64,000 nucleotides of DNA from Streptomyces sp. NBC_00691 (GCF_036226665.1 NZ_CP109007.1:2334501-2398500), one strand, 5' to 3'. Shown: positions 8,309-17,812, counted from the stretch's first letter. Notes: a model not told the origin generated them from the sequence alone. Program-made: numbers and translations.

Positions 8309-9076
8309 TCACCACTCCAGGGCGAAGGGCCTGCCCGTCGAGGCGAAGTGGCCGACGTTCACGCACTCGGTCGACGCGATCCGCATCCGCCGGACGAGCG
8401 GCTGGTGGACGTGGCCGAAGAGGGCGTAGCGGGGCCGGGTGCGCCGGATGGCGTCGAGCAGGGCCCGGCTGCCGCGCTCGAAGCGGCGGGCGACGGTGTC
8501 GTACGTCAGGTCCGGCACGTCGGGCGGGATGTGGGAGCAGAGGACGTCGACGTCGCCGAGCGCCTCGACCTTCGCCGCGTACTCCTCGTCGGAGATCTCG
8601 TACGGCGTGCGCATCGGGGTGCGCAGACCGCCGCCGACGAAGCCGAAGACGAGACCGCCGACCTCGACCCGCTCGCCGTCGAGGACGGTCGTCCCCGGCT
8701 GGGCGAACTCGGGCCAGAAGCGGGGGATGTCGACGTTGCCGTAGGTGGCGTACGTGGGGGTCGGGAAGGCGGCGAAGAGTTCGGCGTACTGGCGGCGGAC
8801 CGCGCCCTCGATCGCGGTCTCGCGGTCGACGTCGAGCTCGGCCCAGAGACGGCGCCCCAGGTCACGGGCCTCGTCGAAGCGGCGGGCGGTGCGCAGCTCG
8901 ACCAGCCGGTCGGCGTTCTCGACGCCGAAGAGGTCGGGGAAGATCCCGCGGCTGTGGTCGGCGTAGTCGAGGAAGAGGACCAGGTCCCCCAGGCATATCA
9001 GGGCGTCGGCCCCGTCCCCCGCCCTGGCGAGGTCTCCGGCGTTGCCGTGCACGTCACTGACCACATGGACTCGCAT
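8309..9076 (-). CDS. Calcineurin-like metallophosphoesterase
   Basis: This is a 255-residue two-metal phosphoesterase. The motifs appear in order: DVHGN (residues 8-12), GDLVLFLDY, YGNVDIPRF, CSHIPPDVPD and the terminal GHVHQP. It lacks a signal peptide, so it acts in the cytoplasm, probably on a phosphodiester or phosphomonoester. The ATG at 9076 is chosen over 9100 because a TAAGGT -10 box sits 7 nt upstream with no Shine-Dalgarno, suggesting a leaderless message. It is divergent from the acyl-CoA ligase gene. Confidence 0.88.
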   Translation of the reverse strand: MRVHVVSDVHGNAGDLARAGDGADALICLGDLVLFLDYADHSRGIFPDLFGVENADRLVELRTARRFDEARDLGRRLWAELDVDRETAIEGAVRRQYAELFAAFPTPTYATYGNVDIPRFWPEFAQPGTTVLDGERVEVGGLVFGFVGGGLRTPMRTPYEISDEEYAAKVEALGDVDVLCSHIPPDVPDLTYDTVARRFERGSRALLDAIRRTRPRYALFGHVHQPLVRRMRIASTECVNVGHFASTGRPFALEW

Positions 9077-9332
9077 GGGCCCCACCTTAGGGGGTGTCAC
9101 CTGCGGTTACTTCCGAGTCGGGAATCCTGTGGATTACTGTGCGGAGAGCACCGCCACACATGTGTGACGCACGGAACATCTGGCCGGAACCCCCTATCCG
9201 GAACCGTGTACTGATGGGTAACGTCCGGGCAGTCCAGTCGTGCTCTCCCCCACGGAGCACCCGCCAGTTCTTGGACTTCACCGGTGCATCACACAGAGCC
9301 GTGGCGCCGGCGCCCGATGAGGAGCAGCAGTC
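9077..9332. promoter_or_regulatory. Divergent intergenic region with TAAGGT -10 box and CACACATGTGTG palindrome
   Basis: The minus-strand -10 box TAAGGT is at 9084-9089. A perfect 12-bp palindrome CACACATGTGTG lies near 9161-9172 and could be an operator for the ligase gene. GAGGAG near 9320 is the ribosome-binding site for the TTG at 9333. No -35 element is convincing. Confidence 0.4.
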
Positions 9333-11129
9333 TTGCGCGAGTTCAGCCTTCCGGCCCTGTACGAGGTCCCCGCGGACGGCAACCTGACGGATCTCATCCG
9401 CCGCAACGCCTCCCAGCACCCAGACGTCGCCGTCATGGGCCGCAAGGTCGACGGCGTGTGGACGGATGTGACCGCGACGCAGTTCCTCGCGGAGGTCCGC
9501 GGGGCCGCCAAGGGCCTGATCGCGGCCGGTGTCGAGCCGGGCGACCGGGTCGCGCTGCTCTCCCGCACGCGCTACGAGTGGGTGCTCCTCGACTTCGCGA
9601 TCTGGAGCGCGGGCGGCGTGACCGTCCCCGTGTACGAGACCAGCTCGCCGGAGCAGATCCAGTGGATCCTCGGCGACTCGGGCGCGAAGCTGGTGCTCGT
9701 CGAGAGCGGCGCGCACCAGGAGTCGGTGGAGTCCGTACGGGCTGACCTGCCGGAGCTGAAGGGCGTCTGGCAGATCGAGGACGACGCGGTCGCGGGCCTC
9801 ACCACCGCCGGCGCGGACGTCTCCGACGAGCTGCTCGACGCGCGCATGTCGGCGGCGAACGCGGACGACCCGGCGACGATCGTCTACACCTCGGGCACCA
9901 CGGGCCGCCCCAAGGGCTGTGTCCTGACCCACCGGGCCTTCTTCGCCGAGTGCGGCAACGTGGTGGCGCGGCTGAAGCCGCTCTTCCGCACGGGCGAGTG
10001 CTCGGTGCTGCTGTTCCTGCCGGCCGCGCACGTCTTCGGACGACTCGTCGAGGTCGCCTCCGTGATGGCGCCGATCCGTCTCGGCTGCGTCCCCGACATC
10101 AAGAACCTCACGGACGAGCTGGCCTCGTTCCGGCCGACGCTGATCCTGGGCGTGCCCCGGGTCTTCGAGAAGGTCTACAACTCGGCACGGGCCAAGGCGC
10201 AGGCCGACGGCAAGGGCAAGATCTTCGACAAGGCCGCGCACACGGCCATCGCGTACAGCAGGGCGCTCAGCACCCCGCAGGGCCCGTCCTTCGGACTCAG
10301 GCTGAAGCACAAGATCTTCGACAGGCTGGTCTTCAGCAAGCTGCGGGCGGTGCTCGGCGGCCGTGGCGAGTACGCGATCTCGGGCGGCGCGCCGCTGGGC
10401 GAGCGGCTGGGCCACTTCTTCCGGGGCATCGGCTTCACGGTCCTGGAGGGCTACGGCCTGACGGAGTCGTGCGCGGCGACCGCGTTCAACCCCTGGGACC
10501 GGCAGAAGATCGGCACGGTCGGTCAGCCGCTGCCCGGGTCGGTGGTGCGGATCGCCGACGACGGCGAGGTGCTGCTGCACGGCGAGCACATCTTCACGGA
10601 GTACTGGAACAACCCGACGGCGACGGCCGAGGCGCTGGCGGACGGCTGGTTCCACACGGGCGACATCGGCACCCTCGACGAGGACGGTTACCTCGCGATC
10701 ACCGGCCGGAAGAAGGAGATCCTGGTGACGGCGGGCGGCAAGAACGTCGCCCCGGCGGTCATCGAGGACCGGATCCGGGCGCACGCGCTGGTCGCGGAGT
10801 GCATGGTGGTCGGCGACGGGCGCCCGTTCGTGGGCGCGCTGGTCACGATCGACGAGGAGTTCCTGGGCCGCTGGGCCTCGGAGAACGGCAAGCCGGCGGG
10901 CTCGACGGCGGCCACCCTCCGCGACGACACGGACCTGATGGCGGAGGTCCAGCGCGCGATCGACGACGGCAACGCGGCGGTCTCCAAGGCGGAGTCGGTG
11001 CGCAAGTTCCGCATCCTCCCGGCGCAGTTCACGGAGGAGGCGGGCCACATCACCCCGTCCCTGAAGCTGAAGCGGAACGTGGTGGCGAAGGACTTCGCGG
11101 ACGAGATCGAGGCGATCTACCGGGCCTGA
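9333..11129 (+). CDS. Long-chain fatty acid-CoA ligase
   Basis: This AMP-forming ligase (598 residues) activates fatty acids to acyl-CoA via acyl-adenylate. Visible motifs are the phosphate loop YTSGTTGRPKGCV (about 188-200), GYGLTESCA, the adenylate-binding GWFHTGDIGTLDEDGYL and the hinge ITGRKKEILVTAGGKNV with the C-terminal lid. It matches the FadD15/long-chain class in length. The TTG start has GAGGAG about 8 nt upstream. It is cytoplasmic or membrane-associated and monocistronic, ending before a strong bidirectional terminator. Confidence 0.93.
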   Translation: MREFSLPALYEVPADGNLTDLIRRNASQHPDVAVMGRKVDGVWTDVTATQFLAEVRGAAKGLIAAGVEPGDRVALLSRTRYEWVLLDFAIWSAGGVTVPVYETSSPEQIQWILGDSGAKLVLVESGAHQESVESVRADLPELKGVWQIEDDAVAGLTTAGADVSDELLDARMSAANADDPATIVYTSGTTGRPKGCVLTHRAFFAECGNVVARLKPLFRTGECSVLLFLPAAHVFGRLVEVASVMAPIRLGCVPDIKNLTDELASFRPTLILGVPRVFEKVYNSARAKAQADGKGKIFDKAAHTAIAYSRALSTPQGPSFGLRLKHKIFDRLVFSKLRAVLGGRGEYAISGGAPLGERLGHFFRGIGFTVLEGYGLTESCAATAFNPWDRQKIGTVGQPLPGSVVRIADDGEVLLHGEHIFTEYWNNPTATAEALADGWFHTGDIGTLDEDGYLAITGRKKEILVTAGGKNVAPAVIEDRIRAHALVAECMVVGDGRPFVGALVTIDEEFLGRWASENGKPAGSTAATLRDDTDLMAEVQRAIDDGNAAVSKAESVRKFRILPAQFTEEAGHITPSLKLKRNVVAKDFADEIEAIYRA

Positions 11130-11148
11130 TCCGGTCCGGCGTGCGTAC

Positions 11149-11188
11149 GGCCGGAGGCCCGGGGCGGTGTCGCCCCGGGCCTCCGGCC
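11149..11188. terminator. Strong bidirectional terminator
   Basis: An 18-bp perfect G+C stem (GGCCGGAGGCCCGGGGCG and its complement) with a GTGT loop lies between the convergent ligase and mannosyltransferase genes. Confidence 0.85.
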
Positions 11189-11211
11189 GTTCCCTTTCCG
11201 CACCGCGCTCG

Positions 11212-12354
11212 CTACAGCAGCTCCTTGAGGCGCTCCGCGAGGAGGTCCCAGCGCCACTTCTCCTCGACCCAGGCACGGCCCCGCTCGCCCATGCGGGCAC
11301 GGAGCTCGGGGTCGAGGAGGAGGGTGCTGACGCGGTCGGCGGCGTCCTCGGCGGACTCGCCGCGGACGACCCAGCCGGTCTCGCCGTCGAGGACCGCGTC
11401 GGGGGCGCCGCCCGAGTCTCCCGCGACGACGGGGAGGCCGGTCGCGGAGGCCTCCAGGTAGACGATGCCGAGGCCCTCGACGTCGAGGCCGCCGCGCCGG
11501 GTGCGGCAGGGCATGGCGAAGACGTCGCCGGCCCCGTAGTGGGCGGGCAGCTCCGACCAGGGGACGGCGCCGGTGAAGCGTACGGACCCGTCCACCCCGG
11601 TCTCGGCGGCGAGCCGGCGCAGATCCTTCTCGTACGGGCCGCCACCGACGATCAGGAGGACCGCGTCCGGCACGCGGCGCAGGATCTGCGGCATGGCCCT
11701 GATCAGGGTGTCCTGGCCCTTGCGCGGGACGAGCCGGGAGACGCAGACGACGACGGGGCGGTCGGTCAGCCCGAGACGGGCGCGGACCTCGGCGCCGCCC
11801 GAGTCGGGGTGGAAGGTCTTCTCGTCGACGCCCGGCGGCAGCTGCCTCATGCGGTCCGCGGCGGCGGGCGTGAGGGCGGCCGCGATCCGGGAGCGGGTGT
11901 ACTCGCCGAGGTAGGTGATCGTGTCCGTGCCCTCGCCGATCCGCCGGAGCAGTCGCCGGGAGCCGGGCAGCTGGGCCCAGCCGGCCTCGTGCCCGTGCGT
12001 GGTGGCGACGAGTCGCCGCGCGCCGGCCCCGCGCAGCGCGGGGGCCATCAGGCCGAGGGGCGCGGCCGCGCCGAACCACACGGACTCGCAGCCGTGCTCG
12101 CGCAGCAGCGCGGTGGCACGGGCCGTGACCCGAGGTGTGGGCAACAGCATGGTGGTGCGATCCCGGACGACCGTGAAAGGCTGTTCGGCGTCGAACGCGG
12201 CCGTCGCCTCGATCCCTTCGCGGCTGCGCTTCCAGGTGGAGGCGTACACCACGATCTGCTCGGGATCCAGGCGGAGGGCCATGTTGTGCAGGAAGGCCTG
12301 GATTCCGCCCGGACGCGGCGGGAAGTCGTTGGTTACGATCAGGGTCTTGTGCAT
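11212..12354 (-). CDS. pimB': PimB'-like GT-B mannosyltransferase (GT4)
   Basis: This is a 380-residue retaining glycosyltransferase, predicted to add the second mannose to phosphatidylinositol mannoside from GDP-mannose at the inner membrane face. The acceptor-side loop is NDFPPRPGGIQAFLHN near the N-terminus. The donor site shows VSRLVPRKGQDTLI and the E-x7-E type block (EGLGIVYLEASATGLPVVAGDSGGAP, written here in part as EGLGIVYLEAS). CRTRRGGLDVEG is typical of actinobacterial PimB'. The ATG at 12354 has no Shine-Dalgarno but a TACTGT box 8 nt upstream. Other mannosyl transfers cannot be excluded. Confidence 0.85.
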   Translation of the reverse strand: MHKTLIVTNDFPPRPGGIQAFLHNMALRLDPEQIVVYASTWKRSREGIEATAAFDAEQPFTVVRDRTTMLLPTPRVTARATALLREHGCESVWFGAAAPLGLMAPALRGAGARRLVATTHGHEAGWAQLPGSRRLLRRIGEGTDTITYLGEYTRSRIAAALTPAAADRMRQLPPGVDEKTFHPDSGGAEVRARLGLTDRPVVVCVSRLVPRKGQDTLIRAMPQILRRVPDAVLLIVGGGPYEKDLRRLAAETGVDGSVRFTGAVPWSELPAHYGAGDVFAMPCRTRRGGLDVEGLGIVYLEASATGLPVVAGDSGGAPDAVLDGETGWVVRGESAEDAADRVSTLLLDPELRARMGERGRAWVEEKWRWDLLAERLKELL

Positions 12355-12362
12355 CGTGGCCG

Positions 12363-12368
12363 ACAGTA
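12363..12368 (-). promoter_or_regulatory. Leaderless -10 box (TACTGT) of the PimB'-like gene
   Basis: TACTGT ends 8 nt before the ATG at 12354, with no ribosome-binding site in between. Confidence 0.5.
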
Positions 12369-12442
12369 CCGCGCGCGCACCCACCGCCCAGCACCACCAT
12401 CCCCCGCGGCAGCGGGCCGACAGGACAAGGAACAGGACAGGT

Positions 12443-13708
12443 ATGACGGGCGCAGTGGGCATCGGATCACGCACGCGTCTCCGCCTCCCGATCGGCCTCT
12501 GGGGCCTGACCCGGATCATCCTCCTGTTGTGTGTGTTCAAGGTCGTGGTGGTCCCCGGTCCGGACGCGACGCTCGAGGTCGAGCAGATATACCAGGGCTG
12601 GTACGACGTCCTGCGGACCGGTGAGTACCCCCGGTCCGACGTGACCTGGCAGTACCCGCCGGCTGCCGCCCTCGCGATCCTCTCTCCCGTGCTGCTGCCC
12701 TTCCTCGGCTACGCGGCGGCCTTCTTCGTCCTGGCGTTCCTCTGTGACGCCTTCGTCATGGGCCTCCTCCTCTACACCGGCCGCCGCGCCGGCCGGTCGA
12801 CGCGGGGTGCCTGGCTCTGGCTGGCGGCGGTGCCCCTGCTCGGTCCGACCGCGTACGCCCGTTACGACGTCATGGTGACCGCCGTCGCCGTGGCCGCCCT
12901 GCTGGCCGTCGGCCGCGATCCGCGCGTCCTCGGTGTGCTCGCCGGTTTCGGCGCCGTCCTCAAGGTGTGGCCGGCGCTGCTGCTCGTGGGCACCCGGAAG
13001 GGCGGGGCGACCTGGCGTTCCTGGCCGGTGGCGGCGGGGGCGGCGGCCGCGGTGCTGCTGCTGTGCGCGGCCTGGATGCCGGGGTCGCTGGCTTTCCTCT
13101 CGTACCAGAGCGAGCGGGGCACGGAGGTCGAGTCGATGGGGGCGATGGTGTTCCACGTGGCCCGGCACTTCGGCTGGGAGGGCGAGGCCCGGATGAACTA
13201 CGGCTCGATGGAGTTCCTCGGCCCCTACGTCTCGTGGGTGTCGTCCGGTGCGATGGTGCTGACGTTCCTCGCGTTCGGATGGCTGGCATGGTGGCGGTTC
13301 AAGGCGCGCCGGTTCTCCTCGTCGACGACGGCGGACGCGGCCTTCGTCGCCGTACTGCTCTTCACCGTGACGAGCCGGGTGATCTCACCGCAGTACATGA
13401 TCTGGCTGTTCGGCCTCGCCGCGGTCTGTCTCGCCTACCGTTCGAGCAGCATGCGGCGGCCCGCCCATCTGGTGCTGTGGGCGACGGCCGTGACGCAGTT
13501 CGAGTTCCCCGTCTGGTTCTTCCATGTGACGCAGAGCGATCCGCTGGGCATCGGGGTGCTGTTCCTGCGCAACGGCCTCCTGGTGGTCGCCGCCCTCTCC
13601 GCCTGCCGCGCCCTGTGGCGGCACACGGTGACCGAGGCCGGCGTCGTGCGCATCCCCGGGCAGACGCGTCGGCCCGAGCGCGAAAAGGCCCTGGCCGGTT
13701 CGGCCTGA
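12443..13708 (+). CDS. GT87-type polyprenol-linked mannosyltransferase-like membrane protein
   Basis: This is a 421-residue polytopic protein with about ten hydrophobic helices. It has the GT-C-type acidic first loop (GPDATLEVEQIYQGWYDVL), and the sequence YPRSDVTWQYPPAA is characteristic of the GT87/DUF2029 family, which transfers mannose from polyprenyl-phosphate-mannose outside the membrane. The ATG at 12443 follows GGACAGG. Divergent from the PimB'-like gene with 88 bp between them, which fits a shared role in mannosylated envelope lipids or glycans, but the acceptor is unknown. Confidence 0.8.
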   Translation: MTGAVGIGSRTRLRLPIGLWGLTRIILLLCVFKVVVVPGPDATLEVEQIYQGWYDVLRTGEYPRSDVTWQYPPAAALAILSPVLLPFLGYAAAFFVLAFLCDAFVMGLLLYTGRRAGRSTRGAWLWLAAVPLLGPTAYARYDVMVTAVAVAALLAVGRDPRVLGVLAGFGAVLKVWPALLLVGTRKGGATWRSWPVAAGAAAAVLLLCAAWMPGSLAFLSYQSERGTEVESMGAMVFHVARHFGWEGEARMNYGSMEFLGPYVSWVSSGAMVLTFLAFGWLAWWRFKARRFSSSTTADAAFVAVLLFTVTSRVISPQYMIWLFGLAAVCLAYRSSSMRRPAHLVLWATAVTQFEFPVWFFHVTQSDPLGIGVLFLRNGLLVVAALSACRALWRHTVTEAGVVRIPGQTRRPEREKALAGSA

Positions 13709-13742
13709 TCAGGAGTGGCCCGAACACCGATACGCACTGGTG

Positions 13743-13748
13743 CTACCC
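13743..13748 (+). promoter_or_regulatory. Candidate -10 box (TACCCT) of the DUF2079 gene
   Basis: TACCCT in a TGCTACCCT context would give a leader of about 33 nt before the ATG at 13788. No clear -35 hexamer is present. Confidence 0.4.
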
Positions 13749-13787
13749 TGGGGCACCTTTGCCTTCCCGTTAGGTTCTTCTGCTGAC

Positions 13788-15254
13788 ATGAACAACTCGA
13801 TTCTCTCGGTCGACACGCTTCAGCGGCACGGGACGGGCGGCGGGGCGACCACCGCAGAGGATGCGCCGAAAGCCCCGGCAGGTATATCCGGGAAGTCACT
13901 CCTCATGGTTTCCGGCGGTTTCTTCCTGCTGTATCTCCTGCTGTCGACGCGACGTCACGCAGCGAACCTCACGACAGGGTACGACCTGGGCATCTTCACC
14001 CAGATCGTCAGATCCTACTCCGAGTTCTCGGCCCCCTACTCGAATCTCAAGGGGCCCGCGTACAACACACTCGGGGACCATTTCCACCCGATACTCGCGC
14101 TCCTCGCACCCGTCTACAAGGTATTCCCTTCGAGCTATACGCTGCTGGTCTGCCAGGCAGCTCTGGTGGCGTTCTCCATAATTCCCCTGATGAAGTGGGC
14201 ACACAAAGCGAGGGGACAGAAATTCGCCTATTGGGTCGGAATTTCCTACGGCGCCTCGTGGGGAATCGCCGCACTCATCTATTTCGACTTCCACGAAGTC
14301 TCCTTCGCGGTGCCGCTCCTGTCCCTCTCCCTCTGCGCCGCCGGTCGGAAGAACTGGCGCGCGGCCGCTCTCTGGGCCCTGCCGCTGGTGCTGGTCAAGG
14401 AGGACCTGGGGCTCACGGTCGCCGCGATCGGGGCCTATGTGGCCTGGAAGGGGCCGCGGGTGACGGGGCTCGCCGTCGCCGCCTTCGGGGCCGGCGCGAC
14501 GGCGCTGCAGATGCTCGTCGTCCTTCCACACTTCAACCCCCTCGGGCAGTTCGCCTATCTGCCGCCCGAGACCGCCGAAGAGGTCGGCATGCTGGCGCAG
14601 GCCGCCGGAGCCCTGTGGCCTCCGGTCAAGTGGCTGACGCTCTTCATGATCGTCGCGCCGACCGGCTTCCTGGCCCTCCGGTCTCCGATCCTGCTCGTCG
14701 CGCTGCCGACGCTGGCCTGGCGCTTCACGGGATCGAACCCCTTCTACTGGGGGATGGAGTTCCACTACAGCGCGGTCCTCATGCCCATCGCCTTCGCGGC
14801 CGCCGTTCACGCGGTCGCGAACGGCGTGACCCCGCGGCGGGTCGTGCCCGCCTGCGTCATCGGCGCGGTGGCCACGAGCGTCACCCTCTTCACCCACCCT
14901 CTGCACGAGGTCGTGCTGCCACGGACCTGGAGCGACTCCGCCTACGTCAGGACGTCGGACGCGCTGCTCGGGAAGATCCCCGACGGCGCCACCGTGGCCG
15001 CGTCGAACCGCCTGGCCGCCCAGCTCGCCGACCGGGCCGCCGTCAGCGAGGTATGTCTGTTCCCCCGCTCCTTCCCTCCGAAGGAGCGCCCCGAGTGGAT
15101 GATCTACGACGCCGCCGACACCTCCGACCCGGAGTGCGCGACCGGCAAGGCGCTGGAAGCCGCCGACCCGGAGGTCCCCGGATACCGGGTCGTCGAGACG
15201 CGGGACGGCATCACCCTGCTCAGGCGTGCGGACGACGCGCGGAGTTCCCGGTAG
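13788..15254 (+). CDS. DUF2079 polytopic membrane protein (GT-C-like)
   Basis: This is a 488-residue membrane protein with roughly nine hydrophobic helices after an N-terminal cytoplasmic stretch of about 45 residues. DUF2079 proteins look like GT-C glycosyltransferases. The extracellular loop has TGYDLGIFTQIV and GDHFHPILALLAP, the conserved acidic/His motifs of the family. The C-terminal 120 residues are extracytoplasmic (DGATVAASNRLAAQLADR onwards). The first 450 bases use more A+T-ending codons than neighbours. It follows the GT87 gene on the same strand with 79 bp between. Substrate unknown. Confidence 0.8.
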   Translation: MNNSILSVDTLQRHGTGGGATTAEDAPKAPAGISGKSLLMVSGGFFLLYLLLSTRRHAANLTTGYDLGIFTQIVRSYSEFSAPYSNLKGPAYNTLGDHFHPILALLAPVYKVFPSSYTLLVCQAALVAFSIIPLMKWAHKARGQKFAYWVGISYGASWGIAALIYFDFHEVSFAVPLLSLSLCAAGRKNWRAAALWALPLVLVKEDLGLTVAAIGAYVAWKGPRVTGLAVAAFGAGATALQMLVVLPHFNPLGQFAYLPPETAEEVGMLAQAAGALWPPVKWLTLFMIVAPTGFLALRSPILLVALPTLAWRFTGSNPFYWGMEFHYSAVLMPIAFAAAVHAVANGVTPRRVVPACVIGAVATSVTLFTHPLHEVVLPRTWSDSAYVRTSDALLGKIPDGATVAASNRLAAQLADRAAVSEVCLFPRSFPPKERPEWMIYDAADTSDPECATGKALEAADPEVPGYRVVETRDGITLLRRADDARSSR

Positions 15255-15356
15255 GCCTCCCCCGGGACGGCGGGTGCCGGGTGGGTGAGCGGCAGCCGGA
15301 CGAGGACGCCCGCGAGCGTGAGATCCGGGCGCGGTACGGACTGCCGCGGGCCCGGC

Positions 15357-16586
15357 CTATGCCAGCCGTCTCCCCAGGTACTCCCGCCAGTCGGCGGTGA
15401 ACTCCTCGGGGGTGGTGTCGAGCACCTCGTGGAGGGCCGTCTCCACGGCGCCCTCCCGGCCCGGGTGCGCGCCCACCGCGCGATAGAAGTCGGTCAGCCT
15501 GGTCTCGCCCCAGCGGTCCGCGATCAGCTCACAGGCAAGCCAGCCGCCCTCGTACGCCCTGGCCAGCGCCTCCGCGTCCGCGCCGAAGGCGAAGTCGGGA
15601 TCCTCCGGGAGCCGGGCGGGCAACCGGCCCGCGCGGACCGCGCGGCGCAGCTCGGGGGCGGCCTGGGCGGCGGTGCGGTCGGTGTCCCGGTAGGCGACCC
15701 GGTCGGCGAATCCCTCGGAGAGCCAGACCGGGGTCGACGGGGTGGTGGCGGCGCGGGTGGCGACATGGACGGTCTCGTGGGTGAGGACGAGCTGCCGGCC
15801 GAACTCGCCGAGAACCCCGTACGCCTCCGGGTTCACGATCACCCGGTCCGCGGGGGCGTCCGCGCCGGCCCGCGTCTCCCCCGTGGTGACGGCGGCGATG
15901 CCCCGGTAGGAGGTCCCCGGCGCCCCGAGGAGCTCGCCCATCCCCGCCAGCGACCCGGGGACGAGGACCACCACGTCACGGGCCCACTCGACGGGCCACG
16001 CGGCGGAGACGACGGGAACGGCCCGGTCCGCCGCCGCGGCGATCTCCCGCAGCCGCTCGGGCTTCTGTCCGACGCCGAGGACGAGCGAGCGGGCGCCCCG
16101 GACGGTCGCCACGTCGCCCTGCTCCCAGAGCTGCCGGGGCGCCCCCGGCGCCGGGCGGTCACCGGTCACGTACCAGCGCCCGTCCCGCTCCGTCAGATCG
16201 AGGACCCGGGCGCCGGTGACGGGCCGGCGGTCGTGGCCCGCCAGCCGGTGGCCGAGGTCGGCGCGGACGGTGACGCGGTCGGCGGCCGTGCGGTCGACCC
16301 CGTTGAGCCGGTAGCTCCAGCCATCGACGGGAACCGTTGCGAGCCGCCGGAAGACGGTGAGGGCGGCCGGGGCGTACGAGGGATCGACCGCGGCGAGGTA
16401 GCCGGGCTGGTCGCGGTCGAGGAGCGCCCTGGCGTGCCGGTCGAGGAGCGCCTGTATCTCCCGGGCGGCCGTGTCGGCGGGTCGGTCGGCGCGCCCACCG
16501 CAGCCGACGAGCCCCGCGAGCAGGAGCAGCAGGACCGCCAGGCAGGCCGTAGCCGGCCTCCGCGCTCCACACCCCTGACCCGCCAC
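15357..16586 (-). CDS. Secreted lipoprotein with gluzincin metallopeptidase motif (peptidase MA-like)
   Basis: This is a 409-residue predicted lipoprotein: Arg-rich start, hydrophobic core LAVLLLLLAG and lipobox LVGC (Cys29). The catalytic motif HETVH (His270, Glu271, His274) is followed 17 residues on by WLSEGFAD whose Glu291 fits as third zinc ligand, giving an M1/MA gluzincin arrangement. It should act at the outer face of the membrane on peptides or proteins; targets are unknown. The central 150 residues are a family-specific domain. GTG start at 16586. It ends toward the DUF2079 gene. Confidence 0.8.
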   Translation of the reverse strand: MAGQGCGARRPATACLAVLLLLLAGLVGCGGRADRPADTAAREIQALLDRHARALLDRDQPGYLAAVDPSYAPAALTVFRRLATVPVDGWSYRLNGVDRTAADRVTVRADLGHRLAGHDRRPVTGARVLDLTERDGRWYVTGDRPAPGAPRQLWEQGDVATVRGARSLVLGVGQKPERLREIAAAADRAVPVVSAAWPVEWARDVVVLVPGSLAGMGELLGAPGTSYRGIAAVTTGETRAGADAPADRVIVNPEAYGVLGEFGRQLVLTHETVHVATRAATTPSTPVWLSEGFADRVAYRDTDRTAAQAAPELRRAVRAGRLPARLPEDPDFAFGADAEALARAYEGGWLACELIADRWGETRLTDFYRAVGAHPGREGAVETALHEVLDTTPEEFTADWREYLGRRLA

Positions 16587-16668
16587 GCCTCCGATCGTAC
16601 GGTCCGATCGGCGGGAACCGCGTCCGGTACGGTCCTGACCCCGGTGCGGGGCTCTGCCGCGGGCGGGC

Positions 16669-17679
16669 TCAGACCCGGGTCACCGTCACGTGCGACATCA
16701 TGTTCACCGGGTCGTAGCGGACCCGCGCGCCCGGATACGGGGCATGGATGACCTGGCCGTTTCCGGCGTAGATCCCCACATGGCTGGCGTCGCCGCGGTA
16801 CGTGACGAGGTCACCGGGCTGCGCCTGCGAGAGCGGCACCTGCCGGCCCGCGTACCGCTGCGCGGAGGAGGTCCGCGGCAGGCTGATCCCGGCCCTCCCG
16901 TACGACCAGACCATCAGGCCCGAGCAGTCGAAGGCGGAGGGGCCGGTCGCCCCCCACACGTACGGCTTCCCGACCGCGCTGCGGGCGGCGATCACCGCGG
17001 CGGCAGCCCGTGAGGAGCCGGGGGCGGCCTCGGGCATCGGAGGCAGCTCCTCCGCGCGGCCGCCGGAGCGCGAGGCCCGGTCGAAGTCGGCGCGCTCCTC
17101 GACGGTGAGGGTGGCCAGGACCCGGCGGGCCTCGGCGAGCTTGCCCTCGACGACGCGCTTGTGGCGGGCGACCTCGGCCCGGCTGCGCTCCAGCTCGACC
17201 AGGGCGGTCCGGGCCTCGGACCGCTTCTGGCCCAGCCGGCGCTGCTCCCGCCGGAGTTCGCCGAGAGCGACCCCCTGGCGGGCGGTGATCCGGTCGAGCG
17301 CGGAGGCCCGGTCGAGGTAGGTGTCCGGGTCGGAGGAGAGCAGCAGGGCGAGGGCGGGGTCGATGCCGCCGGAGCGGTACTGGGCGCCGGCGACCGAACC
17401 GAGCGCGCCCCGCATGTGGTTGATGCGCTCCTGGCCCCTGGCGAGGCTGTCCTGGGCCTGGGAGACCGTCCGGCGCAGCGCGTCCGCCTTCTCGTCCGCC
17501 CGGTTGTAGCCCTCGGTGGCCTTCTCGGCCTCCTCGAAGAGGCGGTCCACCGTGGCACGGGTGGCCTCGGACCCGGCACCGGGCTCGGCGCTCGCGGGGA
17601 CGGCCCCGAGGGTCGCGGCGGCGGTGGCCGCGGCGGCGGTGAGGACGGTGACCCTGGCGGGTCGGCGGTGGGACGCCAC
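16669..17679 (-). CDS. NlpC/P60 cell-wall endopeptidase with coiled coil (paralogue 1)
   Basis: This is a secreted D,L-endopeptidase that cleaves peptidoglycan stem peptides. The signal peptide (VTVLTAAAATAAATLGAVPASA) is followed by about 170 residues of coiled coil (KADALRRTVSQAQDS region onward) and then an NlpC/P60 domain with catalytic FDCSGLMVW (Cys) and DASHVGIYAGN (His), third polar residue His in VIHAP. 336 residues. The GTG at 17679 follows GGAG. It is highly similar in layout to the next gene upstream, so the two arose by duplication. It has its own promoter at 17721-17749. Confidence 0.9.
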   Translation of the reverse strand: MASHRRPARVTVLTAAAATAAATLGAVPASAEPGAGSEATRATVDRLFEEAEKATEGYNRADEKADALRRTVSQAQDSLARGQERINHMRGALGSVAGAQYRSGGIDPALALLLSSDPDTYLDRASALDRITARQGVALGELRREQRRLGQKRSEARTALVELERSRAEVARHKRVVEGKLAEARRVLATLTVEERADFDRASRSGGRAEELPPMPEAAPGSSRAAAAVIAARSAVGKPYVWGATGPSAFDCSGLMVWSYGRAGISLPRTSSAQRYAGRQVPLSQAQPGDLVTYRGDASHVGIYAGNGQVIHAPYPGARVRYDPVNMMSHVTVTRV

Positions 17680-17720
17680 GGATCGCGCTCCGTTCGGCTC
17701 GACGCTGACTGGCGCGGCAG

Positions 17721-17749
17721 ACAGTAGCCGTTGATCAGTCCGCGTCCAA
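17721..17749 (-). promoter_or_regulatory. Promoter of NlpC/P60 paralogue 1 (TTGGAC-17-TACTGT)
   Basis: Minus-strand TTGGAC (17749-17744), a 17-nt spacer and TACTGT (17726-17721) match the HrdB-type consensus. It lies 42 nt upstream of the GTG. Confidence 0.65.
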
Positions 17750-17771
17750 CGAAGGCGCCGGGCACACAAAG

Positions 17772-17812
17772 TGACGCCCCGCCGGAGATCACAGGTCACC
17801 GGCGGGGCGTCA
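17772..17812 (-). terminator. Terminator after NlpC/P60 paralogue 2
   Basis: TGACGCCCCGCCGG pairs perfectly over 14 bp with CCGGCGGGGCGTCA, with a 13-nt loop. It is about 65 nt past the stop codon at 17879. Confidence 0.8.

Noticed and set aside
9087..11645. 852-residue minus-strand open frame
   Set aside because: It is antisense to the acyl-CoA ligase with Arg/Ala-rich low-complexity composition typical of high-GC shadow frames.
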